Source: an uncultured Prevotellaceae bacterium (lineage in GTDB: Bacteria; Bacteroidota; Bacteroidia; Bacteroidales; Muribaculaceae). Taken from it: a stretch of 64,000 nucleotides of DNA. Both the position numbers and the translations under genes were made by a program. The notes under the pieces are model-generated. The model searched no databases. It saw only the letters and a list, made by a program, of their open reading frames with translations, and was not told the DNA's origin. Below, piece after piece: positions 26,599 to 35,126 of this stretch; within the stretch, counting starts at the first letter, position 1; the number at the start of each line of letters is the position of its first letter. The stretch lies in the NCBI GenBank assembly GCA_905207705.1, contig CAJLMA010000001.1:186001-250000 (forward strand), read 5' to 3'.

Positions 26599-27738
26599 AT
26601 GAATCATAGAATTTTCCTGTCATTTCCACATCCCAGTGGAAATGAAATGCATTGGATAAACGAAGCATTCAAAGACAGTTGGATTGTCCCTCTCGGTCCT
26701 AATGTTGATCATTTTGAAAAGCAACTTGAAGATTATCTTGGCTGCGGCAACGTAGTGGCATTAAGTGCAGGCACGGCAGCCATACACATAGGTCTTGTTA
26801 TGCTCGGCGTAGGCAAGGGTGATGAAGTGCTGTGTCAATCATTTACATTCTCGGCAAGTGCCAATCCTGTGCTTTATCAAGGGGCTACGCCTGTATTCGT
26901 CGATAGCGAACCCGACACTTGGAACATGTCGCCCGAAGCTCTTGAGGCTGCAATAACAGACCGCATTAAGAAAACAGGCAAACGTCCGCGAGCAATAGTT
27001 GTGGTACACTTATACGGAATGCCGGCAAAAATGGATGAAATTCTACAAATTGCCGACAAATATGAAATACCCGTGTTGGAAGACTCGGCCGAAGCTCTCG
27101 GATCGGAATATAATGGGGGAAAATGCGGAACACTTGGGAGATATGGCGTTTTGAGCTTCAACGGCAACAAGGTAATCACTACATCGGGAGGCGGTGCGCT
27201 TATATGCCCATCAAAAGAAACTGCGGCTCACGCAAAATTCCTTGTCACACAAGCTCGCGAGCCTAAGCCGTATTACTACCATAAAGAAATAGGATATAAT
27301 TACAGGTTGAGCAACATCTGTGCAGGCATTGGTTGCGGACAAATGGAAGTGATAAACGAGCGAGTGGCACGCCGTCGCGAAATCCACGATTTGTATGTCG
27401 AAGGGTTCAAGAACATGCCGGAAGTGAAAGTCAAGTGCAATCCTGACAAACGATTCAACTCCAACTTCTGGCTCTCCACCATTACATTTGATGAGAAATT
27501 GAACATAACGCCCGAAGATTTGCGGCTTCACCTTGAATCTCACAACATCGAATCGCGATGGCTGTGGCGCCCAATGAACATGCAACCCATATTTGCCGAT
27601 GCACCATTCTACGGAGACGGCACAGCCGAAAAACTGTTCAATCGAGGATTATGCCTTCCGAGCGGCAGCGTCCTTACAAACGAAGACATACAAACTGTGA
27701 TTAACGTAGTTTCTTCATTCATAAAATCAAAGAGATAA
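26599..27738 (+). CDS. DegT/DnrJ/EryC1/StrS sugar aminotransferase
   Basis: PLP-dependent nucleotide-sugar aminotransferase, 379 residues. The PLP lysine is K191 in FNGNKVITTSGGGAL. The region EDSAEALGSEYNGGKCGTLG holds the expected acidic residue and glycines, and SAGTAAIHIGLVMLG the phosphate-binding threonine. The N-terminus, with its SGNEMHWINEAF segment, resembles PglE-type enzymes that aminate UDP-4-keto-6-deoxy-GlcNAc; the substrate is inferred only from likeness. It is followed after 11 bases by an HAD phosphatase and then by GDP-fucose genes, so it probably makes an amino sugar for the same glycan. Confidence 0.92.
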   Translation: MNHRIFLSFPHPSGNEMHWINEAFKDSWIVPLGPNVDHFEKQLEDYLGCGNVVALSAGTAAIHIGLVMLGVGKGDEVLCQSFTFSASANPVLYQGATPVFVDSEPDTWNMSPEALEAAITDRIKKTGKRPRAIVVVHLYGMPAKMDEILQIADKYEIPVLEDSAEALGSEYNGGKCGTLGRYGVLSFNGNKVITTSGGGALICPSKETAAHAKFLVTQAREPKPYYYHKEIGYNYRLSNICAGIGCGQMEVINERVARRREIHDLYVEGFKNMPEVKVKCNPDKRFNSNFWLSTITFDEKLNITPEDLRLHLESHNIESRWLWRPMNMQPIFADAPFYGDGTAEKLFNRGLCLPSGSVLTNEDIQTVINVVSSFIKSKR

Positions 27739-27749
27739 AACGATATTTA

Positions 27750-28472
27750 ATGGATAGCAAGCTTTATCATCCAGAATTTGTTTTCATATTTGACCTTGAC
27801 GACACGCTGTATAAGGAAATAGACTTCGTTCATTCCGCATTCAGTCACATCGACAGGTTGCTTGTAGCCGACTACGGATTCCATGAAGGCTTGGCACGTC
27901 AAATCTTGAACAATGCTTATGATAATGACCTCAATCCATTTGATGAATTGAATGCGGCCCTCAAAAAAGCGGGTATCAATATTCCAAATGCAATAAAGTG
28001 GATGGTCGATGAATACCGATACCACATTCCACACATCAAGCTCACCAACGATGCCGCCGACATGCTGCCACGCATAAAGCATGAAAACTTCGACATGCAC
28101 ATAATAACCGACGGACGTTCGATTACGCAGCGCAATAAAATAAGGGCTTTAGGACTCGACCTATATGTACCTAATGAAAATATTTTCATTAGTGAAGAAC
28201 TCGGCCAGGACAAGACAAGTCCGGCTTCATTCAATGAAATATCCAGCCGATACTTCTATATGTCGCCCCTTGATTTCCACGCCATAACTTTCGTATTCAT
28301 AGGCGACAATCCTGCTAAAGATTTCATTGTCGGAAATTCAATGGGATGCCCTACTTTCATGCTCATAGATGACGGACGCAACATACACAAGCAGAATATA
28401 AGAGTGCCAAAAGATTATAAACCGTTACACAAAGTAAAATCAATAAAAAACATCTTAGATATATTAATATGA
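27750..28472 (+). CDS. HAD-superfamily sugar or nucleotide phosphatase
   Basis: Cytoplasmic HAD hydrolase, 240 residues. Motif I is FDLDDTLY (nucleophile in DxDxT, near residue 13), motif II is IITDGRS near residue 126, and motif IV is IGDNPAKDF near residue 189. The cap between motifs I and II is helical (C1 type), as in YjjG or N-acylneuraminate-9-phosphatase-like enzymes acting on small phosphorylated sugars or nucleotides. It overlaps the next gene by four bases (ATGA), which indicates translational coupling with gmd. The substrate cannot be told; position suggests a sugar-phosphate step. Confidence 0.88.
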   Translation: MDSKLYHPEFVFIFDLDDTLYKEIDFVHSAFSHIDRLLVADYGFHEGLARQILNNAYDNDLNPFDELNAALKKAGINIPNAIKWMVDEYRYHIPHIKLTNDAADMLPRIKHENFDMHIITDGRSITQRNKIRALGLDLYVPNENIFISEELGQDKTSPASFNEISSRYFYMSPLDFHAITFVFIGDNPAKDFIVGNSMGCPTFMLIDDGRNIHKQNIRVPKDYKPLHKVKSIKNILDILI

Positions 28473-29554
28473 ATATTGGGAAAAATAAGGTTGCCCTAAT
28501 ATCAGGCATAACAGGGCAAGACGGTTCATTCCTCGCAGAGTTGCTACTTGAAAAAGGATATGAAGTTCATGGTATACTACGCCGCAGCAGTTCTTTCAAC
28601 ACAGGAAGAATCGAACACCTGTACCTTGACGAATGGGTACGCGACATGAAACAAAAACGTCTTGTAAACTTGCATTACGGCGACATGACCGACTCAAGTT
28701 CGCTGATACGCATAATCGAAGAGGTACAGCCCGATGAAATATACAATCTTGCAGCCCAGAGCCATGTAAAGGTATCATTTGATGTGCCTGAATATACAGC
28801 CGAAACCGATGCGATAGGAACTCTGCGGTTGCTTGAGGCTGTGCGCATCCTGCACAGGGAAAAGACTACTCGCATATATCAGGCAAGCACATCCGAACTG
28901 TTTGGCAAAGTACAGGAAATACCACAAAACGAGAAGACGCCGTTCTATCCGCGCAGTCCGTATGCATGTGCCAAGCTGTACGGTTTCTGGATCGTCAAGA
29001 ATTACAGGGAAAGTTATGGCATGTATGCCGTGAACGGAATCCTGTTCAATCATGAAAGCGAACGTCGCGGTGAAACATTTGTCACACGCAAAATTTCCCT
29101 TGCTGCCGCGCGTATTGCCAACGGGCTTCAAGACAAGTTATACCTTGGCAACTTGAACGCCTTGCGCGACTGGGGATATGCTCGCGACTATGTTGAATGC
29201 ATGTGGCTTATGCTGCAACAAGACACTCCCGAAGATTATGTAATAGCAACAGGTGAATATCACACCGTGAGAGAATTCACAACCCTTGCATTTGCTCGCG
29301 CCGGCATAACTCTTGAATGGTCGGGAGATGGCCTTGATGAAAAAGGTATCGACAAAGCCACAGGAAAAATCCTTGTAGAAGTTGACCCAAAATATTTCCG
29401 TCCTGCCGAAGTAGAACAATTGCTCGGCGACCCGACAAAAGCAAAAGAACAACTTGGATGGAATCCTCGACAAACGTCATTTGAACGTCTCGTTGAAATA
29501 ATGGTCGACCACGACATGGCCGAAATCAAAGATCAAATCGATTCAAAGAAATAA
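28469..29554 (+). CDS. gmd: GDP-mannose 4,6-dehydratase
   Basis: First enzyme of GDP-L-fucose synthesis: makes GDP-4-keto-6-deoxymannose from GDP-mannose with bound NADP. Length 361 residues, normal. The Rossmann glycine motif is GITGQDGSF (residues 13-21), followed by the NADP-binding RRSSSFNT. The active-site serine/threonine lies in QASTSELFG, and the Tyr-x3-Lys pair is Y165/K169 in SPYACAK. GILFNHESERRGETFVTRKI is the characteristic Gmd segment. It overlaps the HAD gene by four bases and is followed 19 bases later by GDP-fucose synthase. Confidence 0.98.
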   Translation: MNIGKNKVALISGITGQDGSFLAELLLEKGYEVHGILRRSSSFNTGRIEHLYLDEWVRDMKQKRLVNLHYGDMTDSSSLIRIIEEVQPDEIYNLAAQSHVKVSFDVPEYTAETDAIGTLRLLEAVRILHREKTTRIYQASTSELFGKVQEIPQNEKTPFYPRSPYACAKLYGFWIVKNYRESYGMYAVNGILFNHESERRGETFVTRKISLAAARIANGLQDKLYLGNLNALRDWGYARDYVECMWLMLQQDTPEDYVIATGEYHTVREFTTLAFARAGITLEWSGDGLDEKGIDKATGKILVEVDPKYFRPAEVEQLLGDPTKAKEQLGWNPRQTSFERLVEIMVDHDMAEIKDQIDSKK

Positions 29555-29573
29555 ATTCATTACGAACTCGACA

Positions 29574-30680
29574 ATGAAAAAAGATTCAATCATATATGTC
29601 GCGGGACACCGTGGACTTGTTGGCTCGGCAATTTGGAACAATCTGAAATCCAAAGGCTATACAAATCTGGTGGGTCGGACACACGCCGAGCTTGACTTAC
29701 TCGACGGGCATGCCGTTAAAGAATTCTTTGATGCCACCAATCCCGAATACGTCATTTTGGCTGCCGCTCATGTGGGTGGCATAATGGCAAACAGCTTGTA
29801 CCGCGCCGATTTTATTTACCAGAACTTACAGATACAACAAAACGTAATTTGGCAGAGCTTCAAACACAACGTAAAGAAACTTCTTTTTCTGGGAAGCACT
29901 TGCATTTACCCGAGAGATGCCAAACAACCAATCTCGGAAGATCAATTGCTTACTTCTCCGCTTGAATACACCAACGAGCCTTACGCAATAGCAAAAATCG
30001 CGGGATTGAAAATGTGTGAGAGCTTTAATTTGCAATACGGCACAAATTACATTGCCGTGATGCCGACCAACCTATATGGCCCAAACGACAATTTCAATCT
30101 CGAAACGAGCCATGTACTGCCGGCAATGATACGCAAGGCCCACCTTGCGCACTTGCTTGAAGATGATAATTGGGATGGACTGCGTGCCGACTTCAACAAG
30201 CGTCCGGTCGAGAACACAGACGGCTCGGCATCAAAAGAAGCTATCATGGCTATCCTCAACAAGTACGGAATTACTCCGGGGAAATTATTGCTGTGGGGTA
30301 CCGGCAAGCCCATAAGGGAATTCCTTTGGAGCGAAGACATGGCCGATGCTTCGGTATATGTAATGGAAAATATCGACTTCTGCAACACTTATCCTGCACC
30401 GGCTGTAACTCCGGGCACTTTTGAAGCAGCAAGACGTGAAATAAGAAACTGCCACATTAACATAGGCAGTGGCAAAGAAATAACAATCGCGCGTCTTGCC
30501 GAACTTGTCAAAGCCGCCGTAGGATTCAAGGGAGAAATCGCTTGGGACACATCCAAGCCCGACGGCACAATGCGCAAGCTCACCGATGTTTCCCGGCTAC
30601 ATTCACTCGGCTGGCATCATAAGGTCGAAATCGAGGATGGCATAAGCCGTCTGTATAGATGGTATCTCGACAACTTGTAA
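29574..30680 (+). CDS. fcl: GDP-L-fucose synthase
   Basis: Epimerase-reductase that turns the Gmd product into GDP-L-fucose with NADPH, 368 residues. The glycine motif is YVAGHRGLVGSAI, the active-site serine is in FLGSTCIYP, and the catalytic Tyr-x3-Lys pair is Y137/K141 in EPYAIAKIAG. It is about 50 residues longer than the E. coli enzyme, because of an insertion at about residues 205-240 (FNKRPVENTDGSASKEAIM..) before LLLWGTGKPIREFLWSED. Long forms are usual in Bacteroidales. GDP-fucose feeds capsule and O-linked protein glycan synthesis in this order. Confidence 0.97.
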   Translation: MKKDSIIYVAGHRGLVGSAIWNNLKSKGYTNLVGRTHAELDLLDGHAVKEFFDATNPEYVILAAAHVGGIMANSLYRADFIYQNLQIQQNVIWQSFKHNVKKLLFLGSTCIYPRDAKQPISEDQLLTSPLEYTNEPYAIAKIAGLKMCESFNLQYGTNYIAVMPTNLYGPNDNFNLETSHVLPAMIRKAHLAHLLEDDNWDGLRADFNKRPVENTDGSASKEAIMAILNKYGITPGKLLLWGTGKPIREFLWSEDMADASVYVMENIDFCNTYPAPAVTPGTFEAARREIRNCHINIGSGKEITIARLAELVKAAVGFKGEIAWDTSKPDGTMRKLTDVSRLHSLGWHHKVEIEDGISRLYRWYLDNL

Positions 30681-30756
30681 TAAAATAGTTGTCTTAAAAA
30701 CAAGTTCTCATCTCCTCACCCAAATTTACAGGTCAGCTAATATAAAAACAATCATA

Positions 30757-31755
30757 ATGCTCACTTTTATAACCTATGCCGTCATCCTTTTCTTTATTGA
30801 AGTTCTATACATTGCGATAGCAAGGCGCTTCAATATCATAGCCAAGGTCTCTAACAGTGATAACAATGAAAATCGCCAGCCCGTAATAAACGGAGGTGGA
30901 ATATTATTCTTCATTGCAACAGCTATTTTCTTCCTTTTCAAGAATGACAGCGAGGGATATTTCATGTCGATGCCGTGGCCTGTTTTTACTGCTCTTGCCA
31001 TGCTGGCCATAGTGAGCCTTATTGACGACATGCGAGAGCTTTCACCCTATGTCAGGCTTATGTGCCATGTCATAGCAGTCTCTGTGATGTTTTTTACGCT
31101 TACATCCGCGTCAAGCCAAATGGATGTGGAATGGTATTGGTTCCCTGTATTTCTTCTGTTCGGTACAGCTTTCATAAATACTTATAACTTCATGGACGGA
31201 ATTACAGGGATAACAGGTTGTTACAGCTTCACTACCCTGTTTTCGCTGTTTTTCATATTCTTCCCTGCCACGCTCATTTCTCCTTGGTATTTCATAATAC
31301 CGGCAATAGCGACAGCCGTTTTCTGTGCATTCAATTGCCGCAAGCATGAAGTGTGTTTCAGCGGTGATGCCGGCTCAATATCGATGGCTTATATAATTTT
31401 ATTTCCACTTGCGGTATGGGCATTATATTTCAAAGACATTTCAATAATAACTCTGGTATCAGTGTATCTCGTCGATGCCGGTATGACTATAGTTTTGCGT
31501 CTCTTCCGGCGCGAGAACCTGCTCCAAAGGCATCACAACCATATTTACCAATTGCTCGTCTATCGCTGCCGGTGGAACCAAATCTTGGTAGCGGCAATTT
31601 ATTCCATCCTGCAATTTGCAATCACTATGGGTTATGTATATACTCCTGCCGGCAGACGTGGCATATACTGCCTGGTTGCATTCATCGCCCTTGCGGCAAC
31701 TTACCTTGCAAGTCGAGCCTTGATTCTCCGTGTCACCAAAGCCGTAAACAAATGA
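30757..31755 (+). CDS. WecA/MraY-type polyprenyl-phosphate sugar-1-phosphate transferase
   Basis: Integral membrane transferase (GT4 / PNPT family), 332 residues with about ten membrane helices. It moves a HexNAc-phosphate from its UDP form to undecaprenyl phosphate and so starts glycan synthesis. Family motifs: LIDDMRELSP near residue 88, TYNFMDGITGITG near residue 145, the catalytic-site CFSGDAGSISM near residue 205, and the cytoplasmic loop RRENLLQRHHNHIYQLL near residue 248, which is WecA-like and not MraY-like. It lies 76 bases after fcl. The sugar (GlcNAc, GalNAc or a deoxy-amino sugar) is not certain; the DegT gene nearby makes an amino sugar likely. Confidence 0.93.
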   Translation: MLTFITYAVILFFIEVLYIAIARRFNIIAKVSNSDNNENRQPVINGGGILFFIATAIFFLFKNDSEGYFMSMPWPVFTALAMLAIVSLIDDMRELSPYVRLMCHVIAVSVMFFTLTSASSQMDVEWYWFPVFLLFGTAFINTYNFMDGITGITGCYSFTTLFSLFFIFFPATLISPWYFIIPAIATAVFCAFNCRKHEVCFSGDAGSISMAYIILFPLAVWALYFKDISIITLVSVYLVDAGMTIVLRLFRRENLLQRHHNHIYQLLVYRCRWNQILVAAIYSILQFAITMGYVYTPAGRRGIYCLVAFIALAATYLASRALILRVTKAVNK

Positions 31756-31792
31756 TAATGCGGTTTTATTCGCATTTTCCACAGATTTAAGG

Positions 31793-31800
31793 TAATTTTG
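31793..31800 (+). promoter_or_regulatory. Candidate -7 box of the CaCA antiporter gene
   Basis: TAATTTTG fits TAnnTTTG. No good TTTG -33 box is seen at the right distance, only T-rich sequence. The predicted start is near 31803, giving a leader of about 26 bases. Confidence 0.35.
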
Positions 31801-31828
31801 CGCTTACATACGCAACTACATTTTTATT

Positions 31829-32803
31829 ATGACATACCTCTTATTGATTATCGGACTGGCAATGCTCCTTGCAGGGGCAAATTATCTGGTTGATGCCTCA
31901 GTAGCAATAGCCAAACGTGCCAATATTTCAAACTTCATCATCGGCATAACAATTGTGGGCATGGGTACATCCTTACCTGAACTTTTTGTATCGGCCTCAT
32001 CCGCCATTGATGGATATGGCGACATGTCTGTCGGGAATATCGTAGGCTCAAACATTTGCAACATATTCCTTATACTTGGCATCACGGCAATAATAGCACC
32101 GTTTGCAGTTACCCGGCAGAATCTCGTCCGCGATATCCCGTTTGGTGTGTTCGCTTCAATATTATTGTTGCTGCTATGTTCCGACAAAATCTTTCCACGC
32201 ATCGAATACAACGAAATCGGCCGAATGGACAGCATCGTATTCCTGCTCATATTCATAGGATACATCACTTTTGCCATATACCAGTCGCACAAGGAGCAAC
32301 AATCCATGAAAGAAAACGAAGAAATAGCCACTTCAACATTGACAGGACGGCCGGTCGCTCTTTTATGGACTATCGCAATAGTTTCGTTGGCAGTGCTGCT
32401 TTACGGAGGTAATCTCTTCCTCGACAATGTCGTTGCCGTTGCCAAATTATGGGGAATGAGCGAGAAAGTCATATCCTTGACAATCGTCGCAGTAGGCACA
32501 TCTTTGCCCGAATTGATAACTTGCATAATAGCTGCTACAAAAAACAATCCCCAACTCGCGCTCGGCAACGTGATTGGCTCAAATATCTTCAACATCCTGT
32601 TCATCCTCGGATTCTCGGCAATGCTGAAGCCAATACAGCTTGCAGGAATAAACTATGTGGACTTCGGAGTAATGATACTTGCGTCAGTGTTGACATTCAT
32701 TTGCGCATTTACCTTCAAGAAACGCATGATTGACCGCACCGAGGGCATCATCTTCGTAGCGATTTACATCCTATATACAGCATACCTGCTGATTTGGAAC
32801 TAA
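31829..32803 (+). CDS. CaCA-family Na+(H+)/Ca2+ antiporter
   Basis: Inner-membrane cation exchanger, 324 residues, about ten membrane helices in two inverted halves. The two alpha repeats are clear: VGMGTSLPELFVSASSAI near residue 48 and VAVGTSLPELITCIIAAT near residue 225, each with the ion-binding glutamate of GTSLPE. GNIVGSNICNIFLILG and GNVIGSNIFNILFILG follow each repeat, as in YrbG and bacterial NCX proteins. The central polar loop (residues 155-175) is short, so it has no regulatory domain. It has its own promoter-like box and ends at a strong two-way terminator, so it is probably a single-gene unit. Confidence 0.95.
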   Translation: MTYLLLIIGLAMLLAGANYLVDASVAIAKRANISNFIIGITIVGMGTSLPELFVSASSAIDGYGDMSVGNIVGSNICNIFLILGITAIIAPFAVTRQNLVRDIPFGVFASILLLLLCSDKIFPRIEYNEIGRMDSIVFLLIFIGYITFAIYQSHKEQQSMKENEEIATSTLTGRPVALLWTIAIVSLAVLLYGGNLFLDNVVAVAKLWGMSEKVISLTIVAVGTSLPELITCIIAATKNNPQLALGNVIGSNIFNILFILGFSAMLKPIQLAGINYVDFGVMILASVLTFICAFTFKKRMIDRTEGIIFVAIYILYTAYLLIWN

Positions 32804-32821
32804 ATCTGACAAATAACGACA

Positions 32822-32868
32822 GCAGCCGCAAAGTTCCCAATTGAAAAACTTTGCGGCTGCCACTTTTC
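32822..32868. terminator. Bidirectional terminator between convergent genes
   Basis: Stem GCAGCCGCAAAGTT (32822-32835) / AACTTTGCGGCTGC (32847-32860), 14 base pairs. A T-rich run follows on the plus strand (CACTTTTCTTG). It lies between the plus-strand antiporter and the minus-strand DUF5103 gene and can serve both. Confidence 0.85.
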
Positions 32869-32885
32869 TTGTAATCTATAAAAAA

Positions 32886-34163
32886 TCACTTGCCGGAGAA
32901 TATCATTCCGAAACCTATCAACCGGTCATATCGTTCTCCGACAGGACGATTATACACCCTGACCGCATATTCATTGACCGTCTGGTACTTGTCACCTTCT
33001 ATCTTTGAAGTCAGTCCCACACTTGTGCCATCCGGGACAAATAGATATTGATAATTGTACGCACCCTGCTTCAACATGATGTCGGCAACATAATTGCCTG
33101 ATGACGGGTCGTAAACCATTAAAGTTTCAGGCGAAAATAAGTGATTGGTAAATTCTCCGTCTATATAAATCTTTCCACCTGTCAACGGTCCACCAGTTGC
33201 AAGCGAAAAGTGAGTGACGATGTAATCGGCTTGGGTATTTGAGTCGGTTCCTTCTGCATTACGCACGGTAAATCGCCCAAACTGCGTCCTGTCATAGCTA
33301 TATGGCTCATCGGCCCTTAATTCATCGGTATAAAGCGTGGCATGGTAATAAGGATGGAAATATTCCACACCTGCCACGCCCATCGTGGGATAATTGACAG
33401 CGACTGTTTCCATGCGCCTAAATTCATTCCCTGCCGGAAATATCAACTTTTTCTCATGTTCAAAAATGGCTTTTGTTCCCATGACCCTCATCGGCCTGTT
33501 AAGGTAAACTTCATTGTCTATCCGTGAATTTTGATTGACAAATACCATCAAATCCTGATACATGTCTCGCACGCGATAATCTCGCGCATCGACTGTTACC
33601 GACACCTGTTGGTGACTTTCATTGTAATCCACATCGGTACGCGACGAAACGCTCGGATATACCGATATTATATTCTCACACACGCAAAACCGGGCTTGCA
33701 GCAAAATATTATCAGGTTCATCTTCGGGGTAAACCCTTACCAAATAATTCCCAGATGCCGTGATTTGCATGTCATCGTTGGGCAATGTAAAACTATAATG
33801 CACAAAGTGGGAGAATGTTCCACTCGAATACTCATAATCTTCAATATTCGCATAATTAAAACCGTCAATGTACTCTGCCTCAACCAAATCCGACGGCTGC
33901 CAGTCGGCATTGCAATGAACAAGGCTGTAACGCAGATAAGACACTTCGGGGCTCAATTCGTCAAATCTCACCTCTATGTGATCGTTATTTGGAATCGTCA
34001 ACACCGGTGGGAAATAGTCATTACCCACCAACTTCACTTGAAGCGACTTAAAAGCCGGGTCAAATATCTGCGTGCGCGTATCGACATCTTGAGCCGACAT
34101 GCCAAATCCACAGACTAATAGAACAGATACTGTGACAAATATGTTTGAAATTCCGTTTCTCAT
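32886..34163 (-). CDS. DUF5103 protein, type IX secretion system plug
   Basis: Exported protein of 425 residues. The ATG at 34163 gives a normal signal peptide (MRNGISNIFVTVSVLLVCGFG, cleavage near SAQ); in-frame starts lie at 34169 and 34187. The family pattern is seen in LVHCNADWQPSDLVEAEYID and the repeated EYSSGTFSHFVHYSF and YFHPYYHATL segments of a beta-rich protein. In Flavobacterium the related Plug protein closes the free periplasmic-side opening of the SprA channel. That fits the SprA fragment at the right end of this window. It starts 17 bases after ung on the same strand, so the two are co-transcribed. Confidence 0.85.
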   Translation of the reverse strand: MRNGISNIFVTVSVLLVCGFGMSAQDVDTRTQIFDPAFKSLQVKLVGNDYFPPVLTIPNNDHIEVRFDELSPEVSYLRYSLVHCNADWQPSDLVEAEYIDGFNYANIEDYEYSSGTFSHFVHYSFTLPNDDMQITASGNYLVRVYPEDEPDNILLQARFCVCENIISVYPSVSSRTDVDYNESHQQVSVTVDARDYRVRDMYQDLMVFVNQNSRIDNEVYLNRPMRVMGTKAIFEHEKKLIFPAGNEFRRMETVAVNYPTMGVAGVEYFHPYYHATLYTDELRADEPYSYDRTQFGRFTVRNAEGTDSNTQADYIVTHFSLATGGPLTGGKIYIDGEFTNHLFSPETLMVYDPSSGNYVADIMLKQGAYNYQYLFVPDGTSVGLTSKIEGDKYQTVNEYAVRVYNRPVGERYDRLIGFGMIFSGK

Positions 34164-34180
34164 ACTCATTAACTTTTCTA

Positions 34181-34843
34181 CTACCAATCGATAGGCTCCT
34201 TGCCATGAGCCATAAGATATTCATTCGTCCGCGAGAAATGCTTGTTGCCGAAAAATCCCCTATGTGCCGACAATGGAGACGGATGAGGAGATGTAAGCAC
34301 CAAATGGCGCGTGCGGTCTATGAACGCACCTTTCTTTATAGCGTATGCCCCCCACAAAATAAACACGAGATTATCACGCTTGCTCGCGAGGTGCAAAATC
34401 ACTTCGTCGGTAAACTCTTCCCAACCGCGATTCTGATGCGAACCGGCACTATGCGCCCTAACCGTCAATATGGAATTGAGCAACAACACCCCTTGCCGAG
34501 CCCATCGCGTCAAGTCGCCGCTTGCAGGTATGGGTTTTCCCAAATCATCATGTATCTCTTTGAAAATATTAACAAGAGATGGAGGGAAAGGGACTCCTTC
34601 ACCGACCGAAAAACACATGCCATTAGCTTGTCCAACATCATGATACGGATCTTGCCCTATTATAACTACTTTTACTTTGTCGAAAGGCGTCGCGTCAAAT
34701 GCCGCAAAAATTTTACGTCCCGGTGGGAATACTTGGAACTGCTTGTATTCGTCATGAACAAAGTCGACAAGGTGCTTGAAATATGGTTTATCCCATTCTT
34801 CGGCCAATTCCGTGCGCCAACTCTCTTCTATTTTAACATTCAT
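34181..34843 (-). CDS. ung: Uracil-DNA glycosylase, family 1
   Basis: Base-excision repair enzyme that removes uracil from DNA, 220 residues, the usual length. The water-activating loop is GQDPYHD (D65). The uracil-binding LLLNSILTVR is near residue 125, and the minor-groove loop HPSPLSAHRGF holds the catalytic H187. It has its own promoter-like sequence upstream and is followed 17 bases later by the T9SS plug gene; the pairing has no obvious functional reason. Confidence 0.98.
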   Translation of the reverse strand: MNVKIEESWRTELAEEWDKPYFKHLVDFVHDEYKQFQVFPPGRKIFAAFDATPFDKVKVVIIGQDPYHDVGQANGMCFSVGEGVPFPPSLVNIFKEIHDDLGKPIPASGDLTRWARQGVLLLNSILTVRAHSAGSHQNRGWEEFTDEVILHLASKRDNLVFILWGAYAIKKGAFIDRTRHLVLTSPHPSPLSAHRGFFGNKHFSRTNEYLMAHGKEPIDW

Positions 34844-34928
34844 ATCACTATCTGTTTTATAAAATATTCGACACCTTTACAAATTATTGTTTTCTGCTAC
34901 TATCCCAATAATTCTTGCCGTTCTATTG

Positions 34929-34960
34929 CAAAGCTACAAATATATTATTACTTTTGCCAA
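34929..34960 (-). promoter_or_regulatory. Promoter of ung
   Basis: On the minus strand TTG (34960-34958), a 21-base spacer and TAGCTTTG (34936-34929) fit the Bacteroidota consensus. The predicted start is about 34926, giving a leader of about 83 bases. An overlapping TATATTTG (34944-34937) is a second possible -7 box. Confidence 0.5.
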
Positions 34961-34994
34961 CCGTAAGCCGAAAACTTATTCGACAACACATTAT

Positions 34995-35066
34995 GCGCTC
35001 ATAGTTCAATGGATAGAATAAAGGATTCCGGTTCCTTCGATTGGGGTTCGACTCCCCATGAGCGTA
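34995..35066 (+). tRNA. tRNA-Arg (anticodon CCG)
   Basis: Complete 72-base cloverleaf. The acceptor stem GCGCTCA / TGAGCGT has one G-U pair at the end. D stem GTTC/GAAT, anticodon stem AAGGA/TCCTT around loop TTCCGGT (anticodon CCG, reads CGG), T stem TGGGG/CCCCA with loop TTCGACT, discriminator A. The CCA end is not encoded. Confidence 0.95.
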
Positions 35067-35126
35067 CAAATTCTTCACGTCAACCAATAATCACACAATT
35101 TTATTCCAGAGAGCCTATTCTCTAAT

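Noticed and set aside
33531..34118. 195-codon frame opposite the DUF5103 gene
   Set aside because: Antisense to a well-supported gene and without recognisable protein features.
34145..34966. 273-codon frame opposite ung
   Set aside because: ung is certain by its motifs; the opposite frame is a shadow and runs into the ung promoter.
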